Assembly (NCBI GenBank): GCA_038325765.1
Contig: JBBQJI010000011.1
Location: forward strand, 73,971 to 137,970
DNA: 64,000 bases
From: Xiheibacterium sp038325765
GTDB taxonomy: Bacteria > Myxococcota_A > Polyangia > Nannocystales > Nannocystaceae
Reading direction: 5' to 3'
Shown piece by piece: positions 48,097 through 57,649 of this stretch. The notes beneath the pieces are model-generated. The model made no database searches. It saw only the letters and a list, made by a program, of their open reading frames with translations, and was not told the origin of the DNA. The stretch's first letter is position 1, and each line of letters begins with the position of its first letter. A program made the translations under genes and the position numbers.

Positions 48097-51000
48097 CGGT
48101 CATCCTCGATGGTGAAGCTCTGATCGAGACCGGCGTCGATCTGGCGCAGGAACTCACGGAACGCGGGATACTCGGTCCTGCGGATCCGCGGCCGCGACAG
48201 CTCGATCGTGGCGCGGATCGTGGCGCCCTCGTCGGTCGACTCGACGGCGAGATCGAAGCGACCGAACGGGCTCTCGATCACGCGCGCCACCGGCATCGCG
48301 GTGAAGCGCTTGCCGCGGGCCAGCCGGTACCGCACGGTGTGGCGCTCGGTCGAGGGCACGTCGATGACCAGGTCGTGCTTGCGCTCGTCCTGCGGCGCGA
48401 GGTGCTCGGCGAGCCGCGAGGGCCGCCCCAGCACGCGAAAGCGCTGGCGGCCGTCGCCCTGGGACTGGGCCCAACGCTCGACCCGCAGCAGGACGCGCAG
48501 GTTCGGCGGCCGGCGGATGTCGGCGAGCCCCTTTGCCTCGAGGTGCTCGACGACGGCGCCGGGATACAGATCGCCCATCGCCTTTTGTAGTTTCTCGACA
48601 CGCTCGCCGGCCGACTGGAACTCGTAGCGGACCCCCGCCGCGGCCGCGCCGTGCACGGTGAGTTCCTGCTCGATCACGGCCTCGCCCGCCGCGTCGATGC
48701 GCACCTGCTGCACCGACTCGCGGAGGTTCGCCGCCGCCTTGCTCATCGGGATCTCGCGGAACTCGGCGCCCTTGCCGTCCTTGACGATGAGCACCGTCGC
48801 GCCCTGATCGCCGGCCGGAAGCTCGTCGGGGCCGGCCCACTCGGCGGTGCCGTCCAAGAAGAGATCGAGCGCCGGCACGTACGTGATCGCGTGGTTGAAC
48901 AGCGCCAGCGAGGCCGGGCTGCTCGGCGCGTTGCCCTGGTCGCGCGTGCGCACGAGCACCAGGTGGCTGTCGATGCCGGCCTGGCCGAGCATGACCTTGA
49001 GCAGGCTCGCCTTGTCCTTGCAGTCGCCGAAGCGCCGGCTGTACACGTCGGTGGTGCGGTAGGGCTTGTAACCGTGGATTCCGAACTCCAGCCCGACATA
49101 GCGGGTGTTGCGGACCACGTGCTCGTACAGGGCGTCGACCTTTTGCTTGGTGTCGGCGCCCGCGGGCAGTTTCGCGAGCACACCGGCGACCGCCGCTGCG
49201 ATCGCGTCGTCGACGATGAGCTGCTCTTCGACGAGGCCCCAGTACCAGCGCCCGACGTCGTCCCAGGTGCGGTAGGTGCTGACGTGGAGGAACTTCGTGA
49301 TCTCGATCCAGCCCGCCATACCCTGCTCGGGCTTGATCGCGGCGACGTCGGTGAGCCGGTGGCGGTACGTCGTGGTCCGCCCGTCCTTGCTCTTCTTCGA
49401 GTCGACCGGGACGTTGAAGTACATCGGCTTGTCGGAGGGCGCCTCGAGCACGTAGTCGATCGACGCGCGCGGCTCGGTGCCCGACAGCGTCACGATGTCG
49501 CCGAAATACTGGTCGAACATGTTGCGCGTCGCGGTGTCGCGGCGGCTGAACGCGACCTCGAGGGTGTCGCCGACGCGTAGGCCGGCGAACACCACCTGGA
49601 CCTGGCGCTGGTCGTAGTACATGCGGTAGCCGGCCGACGCGAGACCAACCAGGCGCTTCTCGCCGACCTCTTCGATGGTGCCGTCCTTGCGACGCACACG
49701 GGCGCGGCGGACCTCGACCATGCTCTCGGCCGGATCGTAGGTGTAGACCTGCACCGCCTGGCTGCGGATGCCGCGATCGTCGACGATGCGGATGATGCGG
49801 TGATCGAGGCGTTCTGTCAGGCCGTTGGGCAGCACCTTCACCGCCATGCGGTGGTGCAAGATGCCGGCCTGCTGGCCCTTCCACGACGCCGGCGTGGCGG
49901 TGGCGCCGACGTCCTCGAGCTTCACGCCCCAGCGCACGAACAGATCGGCCGCCTCGCGCTTGTCGAGCGAGGTGAGCAGCTCGCGGACATCGGGCTGCTG
50001 AGGCCGCAGCGCGAGCGAGCGCTTGAGGCTGGCGACGGCGGCCGGGGCGGCGCCGCTTCTGGCGAGGAGCCGACCGTGGTCGGCGTGGAGCTCGGCGTCT
50101 TGCGGGGCGAGCACGACCGCGCGCGCCAGCGCCTCCTGTGCCGCCGGCAGATCGCCGCGTGCCTGCTCCAAACGCGCCACCTCGGCGTGGGCCTCGGGCA
50201 GGCCCGGCATCGCCGTCGCCGCACGCCGGGCCTGCTCGGCGGCGGCGTCGGCACGCCCCAGCTCGAGCAGCGCATCGACGCGCGCCGCGAGCGTGCCGCG
50301 GTTGCCGCCATGATCCCGCATGCTGGCGTCATAGACCGCAAGCGCCGCCTCGGTGCGCCCGAGCTCGCGGAGCCGAGCGGCGAGCGACAGCTGCATGGTC
50401 TGCGAGCGGGGATGTCTGCGGACCAGATCCTCGTTCCACCGCAGGGCCGACCACGCCAGGCCGCGCTCGGCCATGCGATCGGCGAGGGCGAGCTCGATGA
50501 TCGGATCGTCGGGCGCGATCTCGTGGGCGCGCTCGAGCAACTCGTCGTGGCGCCGATCGAGCCCGAGCGATCGTTCGCGCCACGCCAGCTCGAGGAGGAT
50601 CTGGCCGTGCAGCGGCGCGCTGCCGCGCTCCTTGGCGGCGCGCTCGGCCCCCGCCGCGAGCGCCTGACGGCTGCCGTTGGGATCGGGATCGAGGATCGCG
50701 AGCAGCAGCGACGAGCGGGCGCTGCCCACCTTCGCGTCGACCTGTCGCGCGCGCACCGACGCCGACTTGTCGTCGCGATCGAAGGGGTGAACCCAGCGAT
50801 AGAACTCGACCAGCGCGAGCCCGGCGTCGCCGCGGCGGGCGGCCTGGGCCTCGAGCTCGCGGCGCAGCGAGGCGATGCGCAACGGCAGCGCCGGTCTCGT
50901 GCCTGCGTTGGCGACGACGTCGCTCGGCGGCTCCGCGCGGACCTGCAGCCCGGCTTGCGGGCCGCCGCCCACGTCGGAGATGCGGGCGTGGAATCCCCAC

Positions 51001-51905
51001 ATGCCTTCGAGCACCGCGACCTTCATGAGCACGCGATTCCAGCCGCGTCGCAGCGCGATCGGATGGGTGTCCTGCAGCGGATCCGGCATGCGGTAGGCGT
51101 CACCGCGGCCGACCTCGACGCCGTCGATCCAGATCACATAGGGGCCACCGGTGCCGACGTGGATCGCCCCGGGGGTGTCGCGCTCGACGTGGACCCACGT
51201 GGTCGCGTAGCCGATGGCCTGCTCGGCGGGGCGCAGCAGATCGTCGAAGCCGACGTAGCCGCCGCGTGGCAGGCTCTCGTAGTCCCACGGGCGCCACGTC
51301 AAGGGCTCGCCGGCGAGGCTGCCGAACATCGGCGTCTCGGCGGCGAACGGGGCGCGCTCGGGCTCGTACTGCGTGGTCTCGCCGACGCGCCCGGCGTTGT
51401 CGAACGGGCCGATGATCTGCCAGTCGAGCAGGTGGCCGTCGGTGCGCAGGCGACGGGCCGCGGACTCGAGCCGACCGGCGGACTCGTCGAGTCGCGCCAT
51501 CAGGTAGTGTGCGTAACTGCGGACCAACGGGTGGCGGCCGGTGTCTTTGCCGATCTCGGCGACGAACTGCTCGAGGTCCGCCGGGTCGATCTCGCCGACG
51601 AGCTCACCCAGCAACCCCAGCAGCCCGACGATCGCCGCGGGGTCGCGGCCGCGGTGCCGCGCGAGGATGGACTGCCGGCGATCGAGTTCGCGGGCGAAGC
51701 GGCCGGGCCCGCCCTTGCTGCGGGCGGCGGCCGCGGCCCATGGCGTGGCCTCGGCCGCCGTGCTCGTGGCCGGCACCGCCAGCCCGAAGAGCGCGGCGAC
51801 GACGACGGCGACGGTCCACCGCGTCGTCCACCTTCGCGCGTCCCGCGGACGCGCGCGCCTGTGGGAGCTCGCATCGTGCCCAGGCCGCCGAGATGTCGCG
51901 CGCAT
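48093..51905 (-). CDS. TPR/DUF3857/transglutaminase-like exported protein
   Basis: The 1270-residue protein starts at ATG 51905 with a cleavable signal peptide (VAVVVAALFGLAVPATSTAA). Residues 40-600 are TPR-like, after a beta-rich segment that recalls a carbohydrate-binding or PA14-like jelly roll (TWVHVERDTPGAIHVG, WIDGVEVGRGDAY). A DUF3857 domain follows, then a transglutaminase-like core with a complete triad: Cys962 in RFGDCKDKA, His1005 in NHAITYV and Asp1018 in DGTAEW. Such domains act as proteases or amidases or cross-link proteins in the periplasm. The gene is upstream of, and coupled to, the inactive-looking paralog. Confidence 0.88.
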   Translation of the reverse strand: MRATSRRPGHDASSHRRARPRDARRWTTRWTVAVVVAALFGLAVPATSTAAEATPWAAAAARSKGGPGRFARELDRRQSILARHRGRDPAAIVGLLGLLGELVGEIDPADLEQFVAEIGKDTGRHPLVRSYAHYLMARLDESAGRLESAARRLRTDGHLLDWQIIGPFDNAGRVGETTQYEPERAPFAAETPMFGSLAGEPLTWRPWDYESLPRGGYVGFDDLLRPAEQAIGYATTWVHVERDTPGAIHVGTGGPYVIWIDGVEVGRGDAYRMPDPLQDTHPIALRRGWNRVLMKVAVLEGMWGFHARISDVGGGPQAGLQVRAEPPSDVVANAGTRPALPLRIASLRRELEAQAARRGDAGLALVEFYRWVHPFDRDDKSASVRARQVDAKVGSARSSLLLAILDPDPNGSRQALAAGAERAAKERGSAPLHGQILLELAWRERSLGLDRRHDELLERAHEIAPDDPIIELALADRMAERGLAWSALRWNEDLVRRHPRSQTMQLSLAARLRELGRTEAALAVYDASMRDHGGNRGTLAARVDALLELGRADAAAEQARRAATAMPGLPEAHAEVARLEQARGDLPAAQEALARAVVLAPQDAELHADHGRLLARSGAAPAAVASLKRSLALRPQQPDVRELLTSLDKREAADLFVRWGVKLEDVGATATPASWKGQQAGILHHRMAVKVLPNGLTERLDHRIIRIVDDRGIRSQAVQVYTYDPAESMVEVRRARVRRKDGTIEEVGEKRLVGLASAGYRMYYDQRQVQVVFAGLRVGDTLEVAFSRRDTATRNMFDQYFGDIVTLSGTEPRASIDYVLEAPSDKPMYFNVPVDSKKSKDGRTTTYRHRLTDVAAIKPEQGMAGWIEITKFLHVSTYRTWDDVGRWYWGLVEEQLIVDDAIAAAVAGVLAKLPAGADTKQKVDALYEHVVRNTRYVGLEFGIHGYKPYRTTDVYSRRFGDCKDKASLLKVMLGQAGIDSHLVLVRTRDQGNAPSSPASLALFNHAITYVPALDLFLDGTAEWAGPDELPAGDQGATVLIVKDGKGAEFREIPMSKAAANLRESVQQVRIDAAGEAVIEQELTVHGAAAAGVRYEFQSAGERVEKLQKAMGDLYPGAVVEHLEAKGLADIRRPPNLRVLLRVERWAQSQGDGRQRFRVLGRPSRLAEHLAPQDERKHDLVIDVPSTERHTVRYRLARGKRFTAMPVARVIESPFGRFDLAVESTDEGATIRATIELSRPRIRRTEYPAFREFLRQIDAGLDQSFTIEDDR

Positions 51906-52121
51906 CGGGGCGAATGATGGCCAACCGGCGGCGGACGTGCCACCGCTTTCGGCCCTGCGCGCCGCCTTTGTGGCCGCCGCTCTCCCCGCTGCATGCCCCG
52001 CGGACTAGGGCCCTCGCACGCGGACCGCAGCGCCGGAGTGCATCACCGGGACCGCAGGACAGCCCTCGGCGAACCCGGCACCGACCGCGGCTCGGTTTCT
52101 TGCTATGACTCGCCGCCGTCC

Positions 52122-54713
52122 ATGCGCGACACCCTTGCCGCGAGCATCTCCCGAGTTTGGCTGTCGATCGCGCGTCGTTGGCCGGCGTGGCTGGTGATCG
52201 CGCTGGGATGCTGGCTCATCTGGCCCGCGCCGCTGGGCACGATGCCGATGAGCCAGGACCACACCGTCCATCTCGCGCGCGCGTGGATGTACGGCGAGAC
52301 CCTCGCCGCGGGCCACGTCTCGGCGTGGAGTTCGTACTGGTACTTCGGCTTCCCGCTCGGCGAGCTGTACCCGATGCTCGGCGATCTCGCGGTGGCGATC
52401 GTGCGCGTGGCGAGCTTCGGCCGGCTCGAGTGGTCGGCGTGCTACGCTCTGGTGTTCTCGTTCGCGTACGTGCTGCAGGGGCTCGCGCTGCTCCGCGTCG
52501 CCAAGGCGATCGGCCTGGGGCCGGTGCCGGGGGTCATCGCAGCGGTCCTGACGTTCCTGGACCCCGGCGTGCTCCGCGAGGGCGGGTGGAGCTACACCGT
52601 TCACTACGGCGTGTGGCTGCAGCCGGTGTGCTGCGCGCTGCTGTGGTGGGGCTTCGCCGAGATCGTGCCCTCGTGCGATCCGAGCAAGCCGCTCGAGCCG
52701 CGCAAGCTGGTGCTGCCCGCGGTGCTGCTCGGGCTCGCGATGCTCGCCCACCCCGTCGCGCTGCCGGTGCTCGCCCTGGGCGCGGTGCTGTTCGTGCTGC
52801 ACATGGGCCTTGGCCGCGGCAACCTCGGTCGGTCGATGCTCGCGGCCGGCGTGCCCGTGGTCGTCGGTTTGTGCATCGCCGCCTGGTGGGTGCTGCCGCT
52901 CATCGCCAACAGCCCGTGGATGGCGAACTTCGGCACGCTCTACAGCGATCTGGGCACGATGCTCGCGCGGCTCGCGAAGGGCGCGTGGGCCAAGAACATG
53001 GCGCCGACGATCGGCGTCACGATCATGATCGGCCTGCTCTGGGCGTGGATCCGCGGGCCCCGCTTCGCCAAGTTCATGGCCACCTTCGCGGTCGTGCTGT
53101 GGCTGATGAGCACCTCGGACTTCTTCTTCCGACTCCGCCTCGACTGGCTGTCGGAGAACTTCCGCTACCTGCAGTACCAGCGCTTCATCATCGTCGCGAA
53201 GCCAGGCCTGTATCTGTGCGCGGGATCGGTGGTGGCCGCGCTCGGCGTGTGGGCCCAGCGCGCGGCGCAGGACCTCCCGACGCCGGGCCAGCGCATGGTG
53301 GCCCGCTCGTGGCGGATGGGCTTGGCGGTGGGGGTCGCGTTGGCGATGGGTCTCGGGGCGCTGTGGGCGGCCCAGGAGCGCAAGGTCGGCCAGATCCGGC
53401 TCAACCGCCTCGCCTCGGGCAAGGCCTCCGACACCGGCTTCGAGAAGGAGTGGCAGCAGTTCGGGGATTGGGCGAAGCAGCGCTGGGACGCGCGCGACGG
53501 CTTCTATCGCTTCGCCTACAAGGCCAAGCGCCACAGCCATGCCCTCGCCGACGCCGCGCTCGTCACCGGCGCGCCGGCGTACAAGATCGGCTTCACGCCA
53601 GGCGAGGTGTTCCTGCACAAGCTCGAGAGCGAGCAAGCCGCCGTGCTCGATCGGCTGCGCGTGCGCTATCTCGTCGCCACCACGACGCCCCGCGGGCAAA
53701 AGATCGTCAAGCGCTTTGGCCGGATCAAGGTCGTCGAGCGCAAGGTGACCGAGCAGGTCGCGCGCATGGTCGGCCCCGGCGAGATCGAGGTGCTGCATGA
53801 CGATCCCGACCGCGACGGCGTCATCGTGGCGGTCACCGGCGCCGCCGAGGACAGCCGGCTCGAGTTCAACATCGCCGGGTTCGCCCGGTGGGAGCTGTTG
53901 CACGACGGTGTTCCCGTCGAGTGGTACGAGGTGCCGGTCCTCGGTACCACCAAGACCGCCACCCAGGACGATCGCCGGGCGGGGCGGCTACGCGCGGGCC
54001 AGGGCAGCACGGCGTCGCCCAGGGACCCCATGCTCATCGCCATCGACGCCCAAGACGGCACCTATGAGCTCCGCTATCGCCACTGGATGCCCGCCGACAT
54101 CGCGGGCGTGGGCGCCTTCTTTGCCGCCCTGCTCTTCTGCGGCCTGAGCCTCGCCCGCCCCGCGCCCGTCGCCGCCGTGCTGGCGCGGCTCGAGGCGTGG
54201 CTGCGGCCGTGGGTCGCGCGCTTGCTGCTCGCGCTCGCCGCGGCCGTCGTATTGGGCCGCTATGCCGCCGGCTTCGCTGCCGAGTCGTCCCTCGCCAGCG
54301 GCTGGATCCGCGCGTGGCGGGCCGAGGACGTCGTCGGCATGACCAACGGCCCCCTCAAGGTCGACCGCCTCATCAGCCCTGCCATCTTGGTCGAGGCCGA
54401 CGCCGACACCCCCGCCCACGTGACGCTGCCGCGCGTCTCCACCGAGGGCGGCGTCGTCACCGGCTGGATCGCCGTCGACGACCACAGCCTCAAGGACGCC
54501 AAGGGCAGCTACACCTTCGTCGTCGAAGCCAAGCCCTCGGGCACGGACGACGCGCCCGACCAGGTGTTGTCAGTCGGCATCCGGAGGAGCTCCGGCAAGC
54601 AGGACATCGAGATCCCGCTCGAGGGGTTCGCGGGGGAGGATGTGGATCTGGTGATCACCGTGCGCGGTCGGGGCGGGGCGGCGCCGCGGATGGGGTTCGA
54701 CTTGGAGCTGTGA
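52122..54713 (+). CDS. Large polytopic membrane protein (YfhO / glycosyltransferase-like)
   Basis: ATG 52122 (MRDTLAASISRVWLSIARRW) gives 863 residues. The N-terminal half has about ten transmembrane helices, and the first periplasmic loop carries PMSQDHTVHLARAW, the Asp/His phrase seen in C-type glycosyltransferases and YfhO-like proteins. Two more hydrophobic helices lie at about residues 665-690 and 705-720. The C-terminal 120 residues form a soluble beta domain ending MGFDLEL. It probably handles surface glycans or lipids; the substrate is unknown. Its last 72 bp are part of a 77-bp direct repeat. It is divergent from the transglutaminase genes. Confidence 0.82.
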   Translation: MRDTLAASISRVWLSIARRWPAWLVIALGCWLIWPAPLGTMPMSQDHTVHLARAWMYGETLAAGHVSAWSSYWYFGFPLGELYPMLGDLAVAIVRVASFGRLEWSACYALVFSFAYVLQGLALLRVAKAIGLGPVPGVIAAVLTFLDPGVLREGGWSYTVHYGVWLQPVCCALLWWGFAEIVPSCDPSKPLEPRKLVLPAVLLGLAMLAHPVALPVLALGAVLFVLHMGLGRGNLGRSMLAAGVPVVVGLCIAAWWVLPLIANSPWMANFGTLYSDLGTMLARLAKGAWAKNMAPTIGVTIMIGLLWAWIRGPRFAKFMATFAVVLWLMSTSDFFFRLRLDWLSENFRYLQYQRFIIVAKPGLYLCAGSVVAALGVWAQRAAQDLPTPGQRMVARSWRMGLAVGVALAMGLGALWAAQERKVGQIRLNRLASGKASDTGFEKEWQQFGDWAKQRWDARDGFYRFAYKAKRHSHALADAALVTGAPAYKIGFTPGEVFLHKLESEQAAVLDRLRVRYLVATTTPRGQKIVKRFGRIKVVERKVTEQVARMVGPGEIEVLHDDPDRDGVIVAVTGAAEDSRLEFNIAGFARWELLHDGVPVEWYEVPVLGTTKTATQDDRRAGRLRAGQGSTASPRDPMLIAIDAQDGTYELRYRHWMPADIAGVGAFFAALLFCGLSLARPAPVAAVLARLEAWLRPWVARLLLALAAAVVLGRYAAGFAAESSLASGWIRAWRAEDVVGMTNGPLKVDRLISPAILVEADADTPAHVTLPRVSTEGGVVTGWIAVDDHSLKDAKGSYTFVVEAKPSGTDDAPDQVLSVGIRRSSGKQDIEIPLEGFAGEDVDLVITVRGRGGAAPRMGFDLEL

Positions 54714-54718
54714 CGGGC
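54642..54718 (+). repeat. 77-bp direct repeat, copy A (3' end of the polytopic membrane protein gene)
   Basis: Perfectly identical to 59196-59272. It begins gtggatctggtgatcaccg and ends ttggagctgtgacgggc. This copy encodes the last 23 codons and stop of the membrane protein. The bases just outside differ between copies, so the boundaries are sharp. The next gene's stop codon lies flush against its right end. Confidence 0.97.
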
Positions 54719-56575
54719 TCACTGCTTCGCGGAGTCGAGGATTTCCGCGACGTCGATCAGGTACATCTGCCGACCACCGGCGTGTGACGAGTCCACCACC
54801 ACGCTGCGCTCGTCACGACTGAGGCGGGGGTGGGTGTCGGCGCGATAGATCCCACGGTACTCCCGCGGTGAGAGCAGATCCGCGATCGCGAACACTTCGT
54901 CAGTCGGCCGGTGGTACAGGAACGGGTGCTGCAAGCGATAGCGGTCCGGGTAGGTATCCGCGAGCATCCACTCGCCACCGCGGAGAAACGTCTGATGGCC
55001 GTCTGCATTGGACTCCAGAATCATCGATACATACCCGACCTCGTCCTCGAACAAAGCGTACCCATCGTAGTTGTCCGAGTAGATCACGATATGCTTCTCG
55101 TCGAGCCAGGCGACGTGGCTCAGGTGGCCCCTGTGGCTGAGCATGAACAGGTCGGAACCATCGAGGTCGGCGGTCAGCACCCGCTGCTCTAGATTGGACT
55201 TGCCCACGACCCAGCGCTCGTAGAACAGGAACCGAGTGCCAGCAGCGTTGATCTGCAGCATCTCGACGAAGTGCTCCTGCTCGGGCACCGCGCCCGCCGG
55301 CCGGCCGGTGGCGAACACCTCGGCCACCGACACGATGAGCTCGGATCGACCGGTCTCCATGTCGATCCCGTAGATCCCGGCGTCTTCGGGCGCGAGGATC
55401 CCTTCGGTGCGATCGGTGGCACCGACGTAACCGTAGGTGGGCCGTGAGCGCCCGATTCGCTCGAAGTCGATGCCCAGCGCTCGCTTGCCGTCGGCGGCGA
55501 TCGTGTAGATCGGGCGGGGCAGCAACCGCTCGGTCCGCGATCCGACATCGAGGATTCGGGTGACGAACCTCGCGCCATTGCCCTCACCGATCCGATCGTT
55601 CCACACGATTTCGTCGGTCGCCCCCGGACGCCACTGCAGCATGCAGCCCTGCTGCCAGTTCCACGCCCGCGTCTCGCCCAGGCGGATCCACTCGTCGTTC
55701 GATCGCAGATCGATCATGCCGATCTCGACGGCGTCGGTCGGGTGCGTCCGGCGGTTCTCGAAGCCCACTGACATCCCCAGCACGTATCTTCCTGTCGGAT
55801 CGAACTGGTGCTTGTCGTAGTAGCCGAACCAATGGAACCCTGGTCCCGTCGTCAACGCCCGCATCGGGGGAGTTCTCGGCAGTGCCGAGCGCCGCCCGTG
55901 CGCGGTCGCGATCTCGACCACCTCGCCCGCGGACAGCGCGCGATCGAAGATGAGCACCTTGCCCACGAGCAGGTCCCTCGATGGCTGCTCTTCGCGCGTG
56001 CGTCGGCGGATGCCCAGCGGCGAAGCGCCCAGGTGCACCGCAGGGACCACCTGGTCTTGGCGATGGATCTCGACGCCGTCGAGATACAGCCGCACCTCCT
56101 CATCGGGCACCACCACCGCGGCGAGCTCGTAGGTCGCGCCCAAGCGTAGCTGCTGCGTCGCGCGGATCGCCGTGGAGATCGTGCGCGTCAGCTCGCCGTC
56201 CTCCGACAGCGCGAGGTATGGGCGTTGGCTCTCGTCGATGCCGAGCTCGTAGGCGCGGTCCTGCTGGCGCACGCTCCAGCGGGTGATCGCTGCCGCCTGC
56301 TCGTGCGGGCGCCCGTCGAGCCGCACCTCGGCCACGAGCGTGAACGGCCCCGCTTGCCTGGCCGCCTTCGAGTCCGCAGGCGTCGGCCGGCAGTTCTCGA
56401 CACGGAATCCACAGTCGAGCGCGACCACTGCTTGGGCCTCCACCGCCACGGCGGGGCTCGTGACCGCCACGACTGCGCCTGAGTCGGCCGGCTCGCGGTT
56501 GCACGCACCGGCGACACACATCACCAGCGCGCACGATGTGAAGCCCTGCCCTCGACGCATGCCAACGGTGCCCAC
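54719..56575 (-). CDS. Lipoprotein with LamG-like domain and beta-propeller
   Basis: The product is 618 residues from GTG 56575 (ATG 56560 is an alternative), with lipobox VAGAC (Cys25). Residues 80-230 look like a LamG/concanavalin-type domain (LVAEVRLDGR, RAYELGIDESQRPYLALSE, VRLYLDGVEIHRQ, GKVLIFDRALSAGEV). The rest is a propeller-like region with GFHWFGYYDKHQFDPTGRYV and, at the end, DTHPRLSRDERSVVVDSSHA, as in oligogalacturonate-lyase-like and TolB-like propellers. It could bind or modify a polysaccharide. It is the last gene of the repeat-bounded block, and its stop touches the 77-bp repeat. Confidence 0.8.
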   Translation of the reverse strand: MGTVGMRRGQGFTSCALVMCVAGACNREPADSGAVVAVTSPAVAVEAQAVVALDCGFRVENCRPTPADSKAARQAGPFTLVAEVRLDGRPHEQAAAITRWSVRQQDRAYELGIDESQRPYLALSEDGELTRTISTAIRATQQLRLGATYELAAVVVPDEEVRLYLDGVEIHRQDQVVPAVHLGASPLGIRRRTREEQPSRDLLVGKVLIFDRALSAGEVVEIATAHGRRSALPRTPPMRALTTGPGFHWFGYYDKHQFDPTGRYVLGMSVGFENRRTHPTDAVEIGMIDLRSNDEWIRLGETRAWNWQQGCMLQWRPGATDEIVWNDRIGEGNGARFVTRILDVGSRTERLLPRPIYTIAADGKRALGIDFERIGRSRPTYGYVGATDRTEGILAPEDAGIYGIDMETGRSELIVSVAEVFATGRPAGAVPEQEHFVEMLQINAAGTRFLFYERWVVGKSNLEQRVLTADLDGSDLFMLSHRGHLSHVAWLDEKHIVIYSDNYDGYALFEDEVGYVSMILESNADGHQTFLRGGEWMLADTYPDRYRLQHPFLYHRPTDEVFAIADLLSPREYRGIYRADTHPRLSRDERSVVVDSSHAGGRQMYLIDVAEILDSAKQ

Positions 56576-56578
56576 GTG

Positions 56579-57640
56579 TCACCCCCGTCCGACGCGCTCG
56601 ATGAGCCACCGCGAGTAGTCGGGCGCGGCGTCGCAGGTGATGTGATCCGCGTTCTGCATCTGATGGCGATCGTAGGTCCGCAGCTCGCGGTGGACCATGA
56701 CGCCGGGGAATGGCTCGACCAAGCTGCGCAGCGCTTGGATCTCGGCGTCCATGTAGCGTTCGTGCCGCTCCTGGGCGGCCAAGCGACCGTAAATCGGTCC
56801 GGGCACGATGTCGACCCGAAACCCGTGCTCGACGGTCAGCTCGGCGATGCGAAGCAGCGCCTCGCGGTTGTCGCGCGAGATACGGAATCTACGCTTGGCC
56901 AGGGACCGACGGTGCCCGCGTTCGTCGCCGGCCACATGGGCGGGCATCGGATCGCACATGCGGACGAAGCCGTTGCCGACCAGCTCCGGCTCGCTGCGCG
57001 GCAGCCCGCGATCGGCCGCCCGGATCGCCGCGAGTTCGGCGTCGTCCTTGACCAGCGTCCACCAGGTCAGCTCGAGCGCCTTGCGGATCGACGCGCGCTC
57101 GGCGTAAAGGCGCGCGTGGCGGTTAGTGACGAGATCCACGAGTGCGTCGCCCTCGATCTCGTAGCGCTCCCGGATCCTCGCGCTGGTGGCCCAGCCCCGC
57201 GGCACGCGGCCGATGAGGGTCCGATCCAGCGGACGATGCCACACGTCATAGGCGTGGACCAGCACGACGCGCTGCGGTGCGCCGAAACGCTCGAGGTACT
57301 CCTCGAGCATCCACAGGTCGCCGGTGACGCCGAAGTTGCCGATGGTGCCCAGGTTCACCGCCGTGATGCCGGTGTCGCGGGCGAGCACGTCGGGGTCGAA
57401 GGCCTGCGCCACCGAAGAATCTCCGAGCACCAGCCAGTCGACCGGCTGCTCGAGGTCGGCGAGGACCCGCCACTTGTGGGCGATGTAGCGATACCCCAAG
57501 TTGGTGCCGTGGCGATCGAGCCATGCTCCCACCGCCGCGTCCACCGCGAAGACCGTCGCCAGCATGATCACGATCACCCACGCGATCCGTCGCGGCGTGG
57601 TGTGGAAGCAGAGTGACTCTTCGTACGCGCGCTCGAGCAT
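56579..57640 (-). CDS. SGNH/GDSL-like membrane-anchored protein (AlgJ/DltD-type partner)
   Basis: The 353-residue product has one N-terminal transmembrane helix (IAWVIVIMLATVFAVDAAVG), then WLVLGDSSVAQAFDP with the GDS nucleophile block, then VNLGTIGNFG. Near the C-terminus is QNADHITCDAAPDYSRWL, whose Asp-x-x-His-like segment could hold the catalytic His. Such proteins often pair with MBOAT acyltransferases and pass acyl groups to extracellular glycans (AlgJ, DltD). The gene lies 9 bp after the MBOAT gene and just before the LamG lipoprotein, which supports this pairing. Confidence 0.82.
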   Translation of the reverse strand: MLERAYEESLCFHTTPRRIAWVIVIMLATVFAVDAAVGAWLDRHGTNLGYRYIAHKWRVLADLEQPVDWLVLGDSSVAQAFDPDVLARDTGITAVNLGTIGNFGVTGDLWMLEEYLERFGAPQRVVLVHAYDVWHRPLDRTLIGRVPRGWATSARIRERYEIEGDALVDLVTNRHARLYAERASIRKALELTWWTLVKDDAELAAIRAADRGLPRSEPELVGNGFVRMCDPMPAHVAGDERGHRRSLAKRRFRISRDNREALLRIAELTVEHGFRVDIVPGPIYGRLAAQERHERYMDAEIQALRSLVEPFPGVMVHRELRTYDRHQMQNADHITCDAAPDYSRWLIERVGRG

Positions 57641-57649
57641 GGAACCGCC

